Assembly: GCA_003694495.1 (NCBI GenBank)
Contig: RFJO01000041.1
Location: 1-13,400, forward strand
DNA: 13,400 nucleotides
Source: Candidatus Woesearchaeota archaeon
Lineage (GTDB): Archaea > Nanobdellota > Nanobdellia > SCGC-AAA011-G17 > GW2011-AR17
Direction of reading: 5' to 3'
Below the pieces are notes generated by a model, which made no database searches, was not told the origin of the DNA, and saw only the letters and a program-made list of their open reading frames with translations. Every line of letters begins with the position of its first letter. Position 1 is the stretch's first letter. The position numbers were made by a program, and so were the translations under genes. This document shows, one piece after another, positions 1 through 6,965 of this stretch.

Positions 1-37
1 TATCAGCATTGATCATATTATATTTTTAAACAAACAA

Positions 38-49
38 AATATTTAAAAG
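38..49 (+). promoter_or_regulatory. TATA-like promoter element of kae1
   Basis: An AATATTTAAAAG stretch is centred about 31 nt upstream of the ATG at 76. Archaeal TATA boxes lie about 26 nt upstream of transcription start, so this would give a leaderless or nearly leaderless mRNA. No Shine-Dalgarno sequence precedes the ATG, which agrees. A second AT-rich candidate lies at 21-30. Positions 1-75 hold no gene. Confidence 0.45.
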
Positions 50-75
50 TTATTGCTTAATATTTTTTATAGACA

Positions 76-1065
76 ATGAAAGAATTAATCTGTTTAGGGA
101 TTGAAAGCACAGCCCACACATTAGGCGTAGGCATTGTTAAAGGCAAAAAAATTTTAGCCAACGAAAGGTCCATGTACCAGACTGAAGAAGGCGGCATGAT
201 CCCTAGCGAAGTTGCTGAACATCACCGCAAAGTCAAATACGATGTTCTAGATAAAGCATTAGCCACAGCTAAGTTAAGCATTGAAGACATTGATGTGATA
301 TCGTTTTCACAAGGACCTGGTTTAGCGCCATCCCTGGCTGCCGGCATGGAGTTTGCCAAAGAGTTGGCAATAAAACACAAAAAACCTTTAGTTGGGGTTA
401 ACCATATTTGCGCCCACCTTGAGATTGGAAGAATGATCACCAAAGCTAAAGACCCAGTCTTTGTCTTTGTTTCAGGTGCTAATACACAAATCATTGCCCA
501 CGAAGGCGGCAAGTACCGCATATTCGGCGAAACTTTAGACATTGGTTTAGGCAATGCTTTAGACAAATTTGGCCGTATTGTTGGGTTAGGCTTCCCCGCC
601 GGTCCAAAAATTGAAGAACTTGCCAAACACGGCAAACTGGTTGAGTTACCATACGCTGTTAAAGGCATGGACGTAGCCTTTTCAGGTATTATAACAAAGG
701 CTGAGTCATTATACAAAAAAGGTACAAAGGTTGAAGACTTATGTTTTTCGCTGCAAGAAACCTGTTTTGCCATGCTTACTGAAGTCACAGAACGCGCAAT
801 GGCCCACTGCCAAAAACATGAAGCAATCCTTATCGGCGGCGTTGCTGCAAACAAGCGTTTTTGTCAAATGCTTGACGACATGTGCAAATCCAGGGACTCA
901 AAATTTTCGCCTGTACCTTTACAATACTGCGGCGACCAGGGCGCAATGATTGCATGGCAAGGCCTTTTAGTTTATACATCTTGCAAAAATCTTCCTTCAA
1001 TTGAAGACATCGACTTCAACCCAAAATGGAGAGTTGACGAAGTCGACACGCCTTGGATAAAATAG
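76..1065 (+). CDS. kae1: Kae1/TsaD family tRNA N6-adenosine threonylcarbamoyltransferase (KEOPS subunit)
   Basis: This 329-residue protein is the catalytic subunit that transfers the threonylcarbamoyl group from threonylcarbamoyl-AMP to A37 of ANN-decoding tRNAs, within the archaeal KEOPS complex in the cytosol. The ASKHA fold markers are visible: an N-terminal GIESTAHT loop (residues 8-15), SQGPGL (78-83), the metal-binding HICAHLE with His110 and His114, SGANTQ (133-138), IGLGNALDKFG (156-166), GGVAANKR (254-261) and DQGAMIA with Asp287. The length fits stand-alone Kae1. Many archaea fuse Kae1 to the kinase Bud32, but this gene stops at TAG after residue 329 and no Bud32 follows. Family members often have Tyr before VSGGNTQ, a metal ligand in Pyrococcus Kae1; here the position is Phe131. 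The ATG at 76 suits a leaderless start. The downstream gene has its own promoter, so this is probably a single-gene transcript. Confidence 0.95.
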   Translation: MKELICLGIESTAHTLGVGIVKGKKILANERSMYQTEEGGMIPSEVAEHHRKVKYDVLDKALATAKLSIEDIDVISFSQGPGLAPSLAAGMEFAKELAIKHKKPLVGVNHICAHLEIGRMITKAKDPVFVFVSGANTQIIAHEGGKYRIFGETLDIGLGNALDKFGRIVGLGFPAGPKIEELAKHGKLVELPYAVKGMDVAFSGIITKAESLYKKGTKVEDLCFSLQETCFAMLTEVTERAMAHCQKHEAILIGGVAANKRFCQMLDDMCKSRDSKFSPVPLQYCGDQGAMIAWQGLLVYTSCKNLPSIEDIDFNPKWRVDEVDTPWIK

Positions 1066-1082
1066 ATTTTAAAGTAAACAAA

Positions 1083-1094
1083 TTATTATAAATT
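1083..1094 (+). promoter_or_regulatory. TATA-like promoter element of the 165-residue gene
   Basis: TTATTATAAATT is centred about 26 nt upstream of the ATG at 1115, the spacing expected for a leaderless archaeal transcript. No Shine-Dalgarno sequence is present between it and the start. The element lies in the 49-nt gap after kae1, so this gene can be transcribed independently. Confidence 0.5.
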
Positions 1095-1114
1095 CTTAAT
1101 TCCCCTATTTATCC

Positions 1115-1612
1115 ATGGCAAGAGAAATCACTGAAACATTTTACCGCAACCTTGAACTTAAAGGCCACGAGGTAGGTTTAAAACTTATAAAAAAAAAGGA
1201 AAGTCTTGATAAGCTTATTGGAGAGATTTCTACACTTGAAGAATGGAAAGAGCTTATTGATGGCTTAAAAAACCCTGAAACTTTTATCAAAAAAGACGTT
1301 CTTTATAGCTTTGTAAGAAAAATAGATTACAAAAAAAAGCTTATTGATGGTTGCCCATCTCCATATTTAATGGTAAAATTTCCTTCATCCGAAGATTATA
1401 ACGTTCTTGTTAGGCGCTGCAGTTTTAATGGCTCGTGCGTTGAAACCTTTGCATTTACTATTAACTTTGAAGAAATGCACATTGTGCCTATAGCATTAAG
1501 AAGGAAAGATTATTTTAAGGTAAGAGATAATTTAATGTTTAAAGTCTTAGGGTATGATAAACCCAGAATTAAAGATGAATGTTATCCATTATCCAACATA
1601 ATAAAAATATAA
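1115..1612 (+). CDS. Uncharacterised 165-residue cytosolic protein
   Basis: I do not recognise a family. The protein is soluble, lysine- and glutamate-rich, and has no signal peptide or membrane segment. Residues 1-60 look helical and charged. Residues 80-145 look like an alternating beta region (YLMVKF, YNVLVRRC, ETFAFTINF, HIVPIAL). Four cysteines lie at 80, 102, 108 and 156; the C-x5-C pair at 102/108 could be structural, but no standard zinc-ribbon spacing is seen. Codon composition resembles the neighbours and the frame is clean, so it is very likely a real gene. The ATG at 1115 is chosen because of the TATA-like element about 26 nt upstream. The gene ends with TAA 24 nt before the convergent surface-protein gene. 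Position after kae1 is not evidence of a tRNA role, because it has its own promoter. Confidence 0.75.
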   Translation: MAREITETFYRNLELKGHEVGLKLIKKKESLDKLIGEISTLEEWKELIDGLKNPETFIKKDVLYSFVRKIDYKKKLIDGCPSPYLMVKFPSSEDYNVLVRRCSFNGSCVETFAFTINFEEMHIVPIALRRKDYFKVRDNLMFKVLGYDKPRIKDECYPLSNIIKI

Positions 1613-1625
1613 AAAAAGAAAAAAA
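1611..1625 (-). terminator. T-rich transcription terminator of the surface-protein gene
   Basis: On the - strand, 11 nt after the surface-protein stop codon, the sequence reads T7-C-T7 and then runs into another T-rich stretch. Uridine tracts without a strong hairpin are the usual archaeal termination signal. It lies between the two convergent genes and slightly overlaps the + strand stop codon. A nearly identical T6-C-T7 tract follows the window-edge pilin at 12910-12923. Confidence 0.6.
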
Positions 1626-1636
1626 GGTTAGGCTTT

Positions 1637-2962
1637 TTAGTAATAAGTTTGGCCGTCCTTAGGTTCTAACGGATACTCGTCATCGTCTTTAAGTTTCCTT
1701 AAAGCAACAACAAGACCAACTATAACCAAAAGTACAACCAATCCTACAAAGCCAAGTTTCAATGTTGATGCGCTCAACAAACCATCTGCTACAGCTGCAC
1801 CAGCTGCTGGTGTTGGTTGTTCTTTCTCAACAACCCTAGCACCAAGTGGCAACTCTTTAACCAAGTTTTCACCTGCTAGCAATTGCAAAGTAAACAAATG
1901 GTTACCAGCTTCTGCATCACTGTGCGCTTTCAGGTAAACCTTCATTTCGCCTGTCATGCCTGGTGGCACTGAAACGAAAGATGGTTCAAGCCTTGCATCA
2001 GCCCAAAGTTGTGAACCTACAACGTTTGCAGAGAACAACTGTGTTTCTTTACCCAAGTTAACAAAGTTAAGCTTGTACACTGTTTCTTCGCCTTGTTCAA
2101 CTGTTTGAGCTGTAGTGTCAACTGACACAACTGCTTTCAATGCTGAAGTTTCTTCTGGTGCTTGTTCTTCTTTACCATCAACGTGCACTGTTCTTGTTTC
2201 TTCAAGAACTGAGTAACCTCTGTTGTAAGTTACTTTCACATTAAGGTCATAGTCACCAGTTTCTACATCTTCAGGCAACCTTAGCATTAGGGCTTTAGTT
2301 GACCTTGATGTTTGTTCTTCATCATTGTAGTTGTTTTCGTTGTCTTCCTTATTGTTAAGCTCATCTACATAGGTTGCAGCTGAAACACCAAGCATTGAAA
2401 CTTCAACCTTGACATCTTCTTCAACTTTGTCACCTAAGTTTTCAAGCCTAACTGTTACGAAAACAGGCTTACCAGCTTCAGCATTACTTGGGCTGACAAG
2501 CACATCTTGTACACTTAGCTTATGCCTTGTCCTTTCAACTTCAACAGATAAAGGCACTTCCAACTTTACATTATGGTTCAACACTTCCACATGCAAAGTG
2601 TAATCATCGCCTTCTAGATCTTCTGGAAGTTCTATTGACAAGGTCTTGGTTTTCCTGGATTCGCTAGCTGACAACTTGAAAACACTTGTCATGTCTTCCA
2701 ACAAGTCGTACTCATAGCCACCGATCCAAGCTCTTAGCCTTAAATCATCTACGTCGTCTGATGCATTTTCCACGTGCAATTGTACACGCAGGTCAAGAGT
2801 TGTTCCTCTCTCAACTGCAACAGTTTCTGGATTGCTCAAGTCCACAGCATCGCCGTTAACTTCAACTTTGTCAAAGACAAAAGTTGGTGCAGCCATTGCG
2901 CTAGGCACAACTGCCACTAACAGCAATACCAACAAACTTAGCAACTTCAAATTTGTTCTCAT
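1637..2962 (-). CDS. Secreted, C-terminally membrane-anchored beta-domain surface protein (S-layer candidate)
   Basis: With the start chosen here the product has 441 residues. Residues 1-24 form a Sec signal peptide with an Arg/Lys n-region, a Leu/Val-rich core and an AMA|AP cleavage site. Three Ig-like or CARDB/NEW3-like beta-domains follow (about 25-144, 145-262 and 274-379); phrases such as VRLENLGDK and LNFVNLGKE are typical of CARDB-like repeats. A Pro/Ala-rich linker leads to one membrane helix (about 400-421) and a short acidic tail ending in TYY. The ectodomain is acidic and has no cysteine. An in-frame ATG at 2980 would add six residues, but GGAGGG at 2973-2978 is a good ribosome site for the ATG at 2962 and none precedes 2980. 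The architecture matches proteins annotated as putative S-layer proteins in DPANN genomes. A substrate-binding or adhesin role is also possible. Confidence 0.75.
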   Translation of the reverse strand: MRTNLKLLSLLVLLLVAVVPSAMAAPTFVFDKVEVNGDAVDLSNPETVAVERGTTLDLRVQLHVENASDDVDDLRLRAWIGGYEYDLLEDMTSVFKLSASESRKTKTLSIELPEDLEGDDYTLHVEVLNHNVKLEVPLSVEVERTRHKLSVQDVLVSPSNAEAGKPVFVTVRLENLGDKVEEDVKVEVSMLGVSAATYVDELNNKEDNENNYNDEEQTSRSTKALMLRLPEDVETGDYDLNVKVTYNRGYSVLEETRTVHVDGKEEQAPEETSALKAVVSVDTTAQTVEQGEETVYKLNFVNLGKETQLFSANVVGSQLWADARLEPSFVSVPPGMTGEMKVYLKAHSDAEAGNHLFTLQLLAGENLVKELPLGARVVEKEQPTPAAGAAVADGLLSASTLKLGFVGLVVLLVIVGLVVALRKLKDDDEYPLEPKDGQTYY

Positions 2963-2972
2963 TTTTGAGGTA

Positions 2973-2978
2973 CCCTCC
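2973..2978 (-). promoter_or_regulatory. Shine-Dalgarno site that decides the surface-protein start
   Basis: On the - strand GGAGGG lies 10 nt upstream of the ATG at 2962. It overlaps an alternative ATG at 2980, which itself has no ribosome site. This favours the shorter protein, whose N-terminus also makes a cleaner signal peptide. Confidence 0.6.
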
Positions 2979-3036
2979 ATATTTTAGTTCTTCAATGAGC
3001 ATGAACACTCATGTTGTTACGCAAAAGTTACAAACC

Positions 3037-3046
3037 ATTTATAAAT
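3037..3046 (-). promoter_or_regulatory. TATA box of the surface-protein gene
   Basis: ATTTATAAAT on the - strand sits in the 105-nt gap between the helicase stop and this gene. Initiation about 26 nt downstream (near 3015) would give a leader of about 50 nt carrying the GGAGGG ribosome site. This gene therefore has a leadered mRNA, unlike its apparently leaderless neighbours. Confidence 0.55.
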
Positions 3047-3085
3047 CTTTTGGTATTATAGTCTATTTAATAGAATTTTAGCGAA

Positions 3086-4969
3086 TTACGGCTTATTCTG
3101 GCCAAAAAACGATGTTATTGTTGTTTCAGGGTTAACTGCCACTTGCATCTCCCAACTTTTAGGAAAACAGCTGAAATACTTGTTCCATAGGTACCTTTCA
3201 TCGAGGAAAACTATTACTCCCCTATCCTTATGGCTTCTTATACACCTTCCTGCATTTTGCATTGTTTTGATTATTGCTGGATAAATATAAGCATAATCCC
3301 ATCCCCTACCGTACTTTTTATCATAATACTTTATCAACTCTTTAGTTTCCAGGTCTGGCTTAGACAATGGCAAGCCTACAATGATCACTGACTTAAGCAG
3401 GTCTCCAAGCAAGTCTATACCTTCCCCGAAACTCCCGCTGCTCACGCCTAACAACACTGCACCCAAGTCTTTATATTGTTTAAAATTGTCAAGCATTTGC
3501 GCTCTTTCCTCCTTGCTCATGCCTGGCTGTTCAACGAACAACGTTTTTTCAGCATTATTTTGCATAGTATAATACACTTCTTCAAGTATATTATAACTCG
3601 GGAAAAACACAGCACAGTTCCCTGGAACTTTGTTGGTTATGCTAACACACTTGTCTGCTATATTTTTAAACATCTCATTGCTTCTCGTTGTAAACCTTGT
3701 TGATGTTTCAGGTATTATTAAGTTAAGCCTATTTTCCTTAGGGAACGGGTTATCATATTCCTGCATGATTATTTCCTCATCCTTATAACCCAGAAGGTCT
3801 TTATACATATTCATTGGTGTTAATGTTCCGCTCATAACTATTGTTGAGAAAGCTGTCTTAATTATTGGCTTCATTACAAAAGACGGGTCAAGGCATTTAT
3901 AGGACAAAGTTACCGCCACTTTCCCTTTCGCGTCAAAGTCCCTTGATATTATCCTCACGAACCCTTCATCTGGCCCTGGCCACATATCCAAAAAGTCTGC
4001 AACAGATTTTATGAAAGATCTTTTTTTAGTTTCAAGCACTTCATCTGCAACATTTTTCAAATCCCCTACCAACTGGTCAAGTTCGCATATTTGATATATT
4101 TCATCCAGGAACTCATCTTTTGTTACCAAAGCTTCATTTTCATCTATCGCAACCTTTTGTTTAAGTATTTCCATCAAGATGTCATTTATTTTAATTAAAT
4201 TATCAGCCATTACATCATCTGCAAACTGCCTTGCTTCCTTAACCGCATTATCCATGATATAAGTTGAAATCTTTGAAGTTAACAGGCTCCTTGCCCTTTC
4301 AGGCAGGTTATGCGCTTCATCAAATACAACTATACAGTTTTCAAGTTCTTTTTCCATTCTTTTAAACAAGCTTTCCCTTATGTTCGGATGCATTATGTGA
4401 AAATAGTCTGCAATTACAATGTTAGCTTTCTTCCCCATCAAACATGCAAGTTCGTAAGGGCAAACATTTTTCTGTTTAGCAACTTCATTTATTTTTTCCA
4501 CGTGCACCGGGCCAAGGTTTTCAAGAACCTTTAACGCTGATTGTGCATGAACAGAAATTTTGTTTTTATATTTAAGGTTTTTAAAAAACACACAATTTTC
4601 TTTTTTTCTTAAATCTTTACAATACTCGCTGAACTCATAAGATGTCAGGTTATGCACCCCGGACTGGTTACACATCCACTGTTTCCCGACCAGGTCCACA
4701 ACATTAAACTTCACATCATGCTTTGCTTTTATTTTTTTAAGAGTTTCAATTGCAATCATATGCTGTGTATGCCTCGAGGTAAGAAAAAACACAGTCTTAT
4801 TATTTTTCAGCGCATAGGTTAACGCAGGGCTTAACGCAGCTGCAGTTTTGCCTATGCCAGTTGGCGCATGAACCAAAAAGTTTTGCCCAGAACTTATCAC
4901 TTGCATAGCTTGCATTATGAAAGCTTTTTGTATCTTTCTCGGTTCGTCAAATGGGAAGAGAACGTCCAT
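3086..4969 (-). CDS. XPD/Rad3-family (superfamily 2) Fe-S DNA helicase
   Basis: This 627-residue protein is an archaeal XPD-like 5'-3' DNA helicase, expected to unwind DNA with ATP during repair. Visible motifs are Walker A APTGIGKT (35-42), DEAH (217-220), SGTLTP (380-385), GSFGEGID (512-519) and the motif VI sequence QNAGRCIRS (571-579). Between motif I and DEAH lie Cys100, Cys117, Cys126 and Cys170, the expected four ligands of the 4Fe-4S domain; their spacing (x16, x8, x43) differs somewhat from the best-studied archaeal XPDs. The region around 235-330 would be the Arch insertion. The length is slightly above that of small archaeal XPDs. The ATG at 4969 has a TATA-like element 27 nt upstream and no ribosome site, so a leaderless message is likely. 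DinG-type helicases share the motifs, but the Fe-S layout and archaeal setting favour XPD. The exact in vivo role of archaeal XPD is not settled. Confidence 0.92.
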   Translation of the reverse strand: MDVLFPFDEPRKIQKAFIMQAMQVISSGQNFLVHAPTGIGKTAAALSPALTYALKNNKTVFFLTSRHTQHMIAIETLKKIKAKHDVKFNVVDLVGKQWMCNQSGVHNLTSYEFSEYCKDLRKKENCVFFKNLKYKNKISVHAQSALKVLENLGPVHVEKINEVAKQKNVCPYELACLMGKKANIVIADYFHIMHPNIRESLFKRMEKELENCIVVFDEAHNLPERARSLLTSKISTYIMDNAVKEARQFADDVMADNLIKINDILMEILKQKVAIDENEALVTKDEFLDEIYQICELDQLVGDLKNVADEVLETKKRSFIKSVADFLDMWPGPDEGFVRIISRDFDAKGKVAVTLSYKCLDPSFVMKPIIKTAFSTIVMSGTLTPMNMYKDLLGYKDEEIIMQEYDNPFPKENRLNLIIPETSTRFTTRSNEMFKNIADKCVSITNKVPGNCAVFFPSYNILEEVYYTMQNNAEKTLFVEQPGMSKEERAQMLDNFKQYKDLGAVLLGVSSGSFGEGIDLLGDLLKSVIIVGLPLSKPDLETKELIKYYDKKYGRGWDYAYIYPAIIKTMQNAGRCIRSHKDRGVIVFLDERYLWNKYFSCFPKSWEMQVAVNPETTITSFFGQNKP

Positions 4970-4990
4970 AGAAATAATTAAATTTTGTAC

Positions 4991-5002
4991 ATATATATTA
5001 AA
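4991..5002 (-). promoter_or_regulatory. TATA box of the helicase gene
   Basis: TTTAATATATAT on the - strand is centred about 27 nt upstream of the ATG at 4969. That spacing places transcription start at or near the start codon. It begins only about 7 nt after the stop of the zinc-ribbon gene, so the helicase probably has its own transcript as well as any read-through. Confidence 0.55.
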
Positions 5003-5008
5003 TTTTTC

Positions 5009-5383
5009 TTATTTTCCTTTAGATTCAAACGTGCTTACAATATCAATCACATACTTTCCTTCTTCAAGCTTGTATATTAAAGGCTTACCTTTGAACAAGT
5101 CTACAAGGTCAAGCTCATACTTTCCAGGCTTGATCACCCTTATGCTTTCAAAGTCAAGTATAACCGGCTTATCTTCAACCCTGTCCCCGATTATATCCAG
5201 CACATCTTCTTCCATCTGCTTTTTATCTTTCTCAGACAGGTTCTGCATAAGTTCTTTTGCTTTAGCCAACGCCTCTTCTTTCACAAAGAAAAAGAACCTG
5301 CCACCGCATTTTGAACATCCTTTGAGAAGTTCTTCTGCTCCATTCGGGTAAACTTCCCCGCACTTTACACATTGATGTGGCAT
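5009..5383 (-). CDS. OapC/ArvC-type (DUF2072) zinc-ribbon protein
   Basis: This 124-residue protein has an N-terminal zinc ribbon formed by C5-x2-C8 and C23-x2-C26, directly followed by a charged helix (about 35-60). Its C-terminal half (about 70-118) looks like a small beta-fold (PVILDFESIRVI, KYELDLVDLF, GKYVIDIVSTF). This matches the archaeal DUF2072 family, named OapC/ArvC in public annotation as I recall. The biochemical function is unknown. It is the third gene of a three-gene unit with an Era-like GTPase and a DUF2073 protein, a neighbourhood conserved in many archaea, so the three probably act together. The start lies 2 nt after the preceding stop and is preceded by GGAGAT inside the upstream gene, a good ribosome site that implies coupled translation. 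Confidence 0.8.
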   Translation of the reverse strand: MPHQCVKCGEVYPNGAEELLKGCSKCGGRFFFFVKEEALAKAKELMQNLSEKDKKQMEEDVLDIIGDRVEDKPVILDFESIRVIKPGKYELDLVDLFKGKPLIYKLEEGKYVIDIVSTFESKGK

Positions 5384-5385
5384 TA

Positions 5386-5766
5386 TCAGGATCTCCTTTT
5401 CATGTTATGCGTTAACAACTCAATTTTGTCAGGATTCCTTTTAATTTCTTTTATTATTGTTGCCGGTCCGATAATAGTCAATCCTTCAGTCTGGCCGATT
5501 AGAACTCTTAACAACAAATGTTTAACCTGGCTAAAGAATTTTTCATTTTTTGCTTCCGGGTAAACTGTACAAAGTTCAATCCCTTTAAAATCTTTGCTTA
5601 TAAGTTCCATTGTTTTCTGTATCAGCCCTGCTTCTTCCGACGGCCTAAGCCTTCCCTGCATAAGTATTATTTTATTTTTCTTCACAATCTCAATTAGTTT
5701 GCTTATTCTCTGTTCTGAATTCAAGTTAGCCATTTCTGCGAATGGAACAAATTGGAACGTTAACAT
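5386..5766 (-). CDS. OapB/ArvB-type (DUF2073) protein
   Basis: This 126-residue soluble protein matches the archaeal DUF2073 (OapB/ArvB) family. The N-terminal hydrophobic stretch with Pro (FQFVPFAEM) is followed by a helix with KKNKIILMQGRL, the RPSEEAGLIQKTME segment, FKGIELCTVYPE and a C-terminal GLTIIGPATIIKEI strand-helix. Its function is not established; the family is known mainly from its fixed position beside an Era-like GTPase and a zinc-ribbon protein, which are its two neighbours here. The ATG at 5766 begins 1 nt after the GTPase stop codon, with GGTGA overlapping the end of the GTPase gene. Translation is therefore probably coupled. A partner or regulator of the GTPase is a reasonable inference but is not shown by the sequence. 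Confidence 0.82.
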   Translation of the reverse strand: MLTFQFVPFAEMANLNSEQRISKLIEIVKKNKIILMQGRLRPSEEAGLIQKTMELISKDFKGIELCTVYPEAKNEKFFSQVKHLLLRVLIGQTEGLTIIGPATIIKEIKRNPDKIELLTHNMKRRS

Positions 5767-5767
5767 T

Positions 5768-6400
5768 TCACTTCACCAATTTAAAGAGTTCATCATAAAA
5801 CTCTTCTATATTATCTCCTCTTTGCGCCGATATTCCGACAATTTTATATTGCGGGAAAGCTGACGCAATCTTTTTTACGTCTGACTTTTTCAGGTCAATC
5901 TTGTTCGCCACAAGCAACACAGGTATATTCCTTGCAGCCAAATTGCCTATGATAGTTATATTAACTTGCGAATAAGGGTTAACTGTTGAATCAAGCACAA
6001 CAACAACAGCATCCATGTTATCAAGCCATTTTATAGCTTCAATGACACCTTTTGTAGCTTCCTTAGCCCTAGCTTTTGCCTCTGTCTTAGACATTTTATG
6101 CTTCAAGAAATCTTCATAATCAATTTTTGTTGCTATGCCTGGAGTATCTACAAGGTTAAACGACAATGCTTTACCTTTTTTCTTAATTTGTATTCTTTCC
6201 TTGACATTAATTTCCCTTGTTTCATGTTCTATGTTAGATACAGAACCCATCTCTTCCCCAAGCCAATCCAAACAAATCCTGTTAGCCAGAGTTGTCTTTC
6301 CGCCATTTGGAGGCCCGTACAATCCTAGCTTTAAATTTTTCTTTTTTTTAAATAAGGAAGAAAACCATCCCATAAAATTTTTAAACTTAAAAATTGCCAT
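5768..6400 (-). CDS. Era-like small GTPase of the archaeal OapA/ArvA type
   Basis: The 210-residue protein is a TRAFAC-class GTP-binding protein. G1 is GPPNGGKT (29-36), a G2 region is around HETRE (59-63), G3 is DTPG (85-88), G4 is NKID (166-169) and G5 is SAQ (191-193). All switch and guanine-recognition motifs are intact, so it should bind and hydrolyse GTP. Unlike bacterial Era it lacks a C-terminal KH RNA-binding domain and ends soon after G5. Residues 10-21 (MGWFSSLFKKKK) are amphipathic and basic and might touch membranes or nucleic acid. The first ATG (6400) has a G-rich ribosome site 6 nt upstream; the ATG at 6373 (residue 10) is the alternative start and looks more like the family N-terminus. 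It leads the operon with the DUF2073 and zinc-ribbon genes. The family's cellular role is unknown. Confidence 0.85.
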   Translation of the reverse strand: MAIFKFKNFMGWFSSLFKKKKNLKLGLYGPPNGGKTTLANRICLDWLGEEMGSVSNIEHETREINVKERIQIKKKGKALSFNLVDTPGIATKIDYEDFLKHKMSKTEAKARAKEATKGVIEAIKWLDNMDAVVVVLDSTVNPYSQVNITIIGNLAARNIPVLLVANKIDLKKSDVKKIASAFPQYKIVGISAQRGDNIEEFYDELFKLVK

Positions 6401-6406
6401 TCATAT

Positions 6407-6413
6407 CCCCCTT
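6407..6413 (-). promoter_or_regulatory. Shine-Dalgarno site of the GTPase operon
   Basis: On the - strand AAGGGGG ends 6 nt before the ATG at 6400, which supports that start over the internal ATG at 6373. The promoter is uncertain: TATA-like TTTATAAT at 6417-6424 would start transcription inside the gene, while TTTTTAAAT near 6441-6449 would give an 18-20 nt leader that includes this site. Confidence 0.45.
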
Positions 6414-6444
6414 TTATTATAAATTAGTAAATTATTTTGCATTT

Positions 6445-6465
6445 AAAAAGATTTTGGTGAAAATC
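6445..6465 (-). terminator. Possible weak hairpin-plus-T terminator of the pilus operon
   Basis: On the - strand GATTTT-CACC-AAAATC forms a 6-bp, AT-rich stem with a 4-nt loop, directly followed by T5. It lies 48 nt after the last pilus gene. The stem is weak, and the same T-run overlaps a TATA-like stretch that may serve the GTPase operon, so termination here may be partial. Confidence 0.3.
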
Positions 6466-6512
6466 ATCATAAATCCCTTTAATTTTTCCATTTTTCTATT
6501 AAAACACTCATT

Positions 6513-6965
6513 TTAACCTAACGGCCAGAACCACACTCTTACAATCCTTACCTTTGGCTCTCCAGCTGAATTAAGCCCGGCAAGCATAACATCATCACTG
6601 TACACAGATACGCCTATAGGCGGATTTTTTGCCAGGCATGTTGTAGTTGAACAGATTTTAAACTCGTAAGAGTAAGACGGCGGCAAATTATTTTGCACTA
6701 AATTTGTGATTGTATCGTTAGCGTCAAGAAATTTATCATCCACCACAACCTCACCTCCAGCATCAAAATTCATGTCCAGCACTTTTTGCCTGTAAGGCTC
6801 AAGTTGCAATTGTTCAATTATATAATCCTGTGCATTTTGCACTACAAACGGTATCTCGTTTGGGTTAGGTATTTCTCTCGGGGTAACCCCTATAGTAAAA
6901 AGCAATATTCCCACTATTGATATCACAGCTTCCAATGTTTTTATGTAGCCTTTTTTGTTCACCAT
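6513..6965 (-). CDS. Small pilin-like protein, last gene of the pilus operon
   Basis: This 150-residue protein starts with a class III-type signal: MVNKKG, then a hydrophobic helix (about 7-27) with an acidic residue at mature position 6 (YIKTLE). Prepilin peptidase would cut after Gly6. The rest is a soluble, probably extracellular domain with a Cys105/Cys110 pair that could form a disulfide. It ends in VRVWFWPLG, an aromatic terminus resembling that of the preceding 280-residue protein. The start overlaps the stop of that gene by 7 nt (ATGGTGA), and GGTGA lies 10 nt upstream, so translation is likely coupled. A minor pilin, perhaps in a tip or initiation complex, is the best inference. No specific family is recognised. 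Confidence 0.65.
   Translation of the reverse strand: MVNKKGYIKTLEAVISIVGILLFTIGVTPREIPNPNEIPFVVQNAQDYIIEQLQLEPYRQKVLDMNFDAGGEVVVDDKFLDANDTITNLVQNNLPPSYSYEFKICSTTTCLAKNPPIGVSVYSDDVMLAGLNSAGEPKVRIVRVWFWPLG

Noticed and set aside
222..854. A 210-codon open frame antisense to kae1
   Set aside because: It is a mirror of the strongly conserved Kae1 frame, with low-complexity composition and no promoter or ribosome site.
3086..4969. Helicase and neighbours as an anti-phage defence island
   Set aside because: The helicase has standard XPD motifs, its own promoter and housekeeping neighbours, with no nuclease, toxin or sensor gene beside it.
4917..5351. A 144-codon + strand frame across the helicase start and zinc-ribbon gene
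   Set aside because: It runs antisense to two recognised genes and is rich in Ser, Phe and Leu, as expected for a shadow frame.
6401..6512. Small RNA or tRNA gene in the 112-nt gap between pilus and GTPase operons
   Set aside because: The sequence is AT-rich, with only one weak 6-bp hairpin and no cloverleaf, B-box or other structured element.
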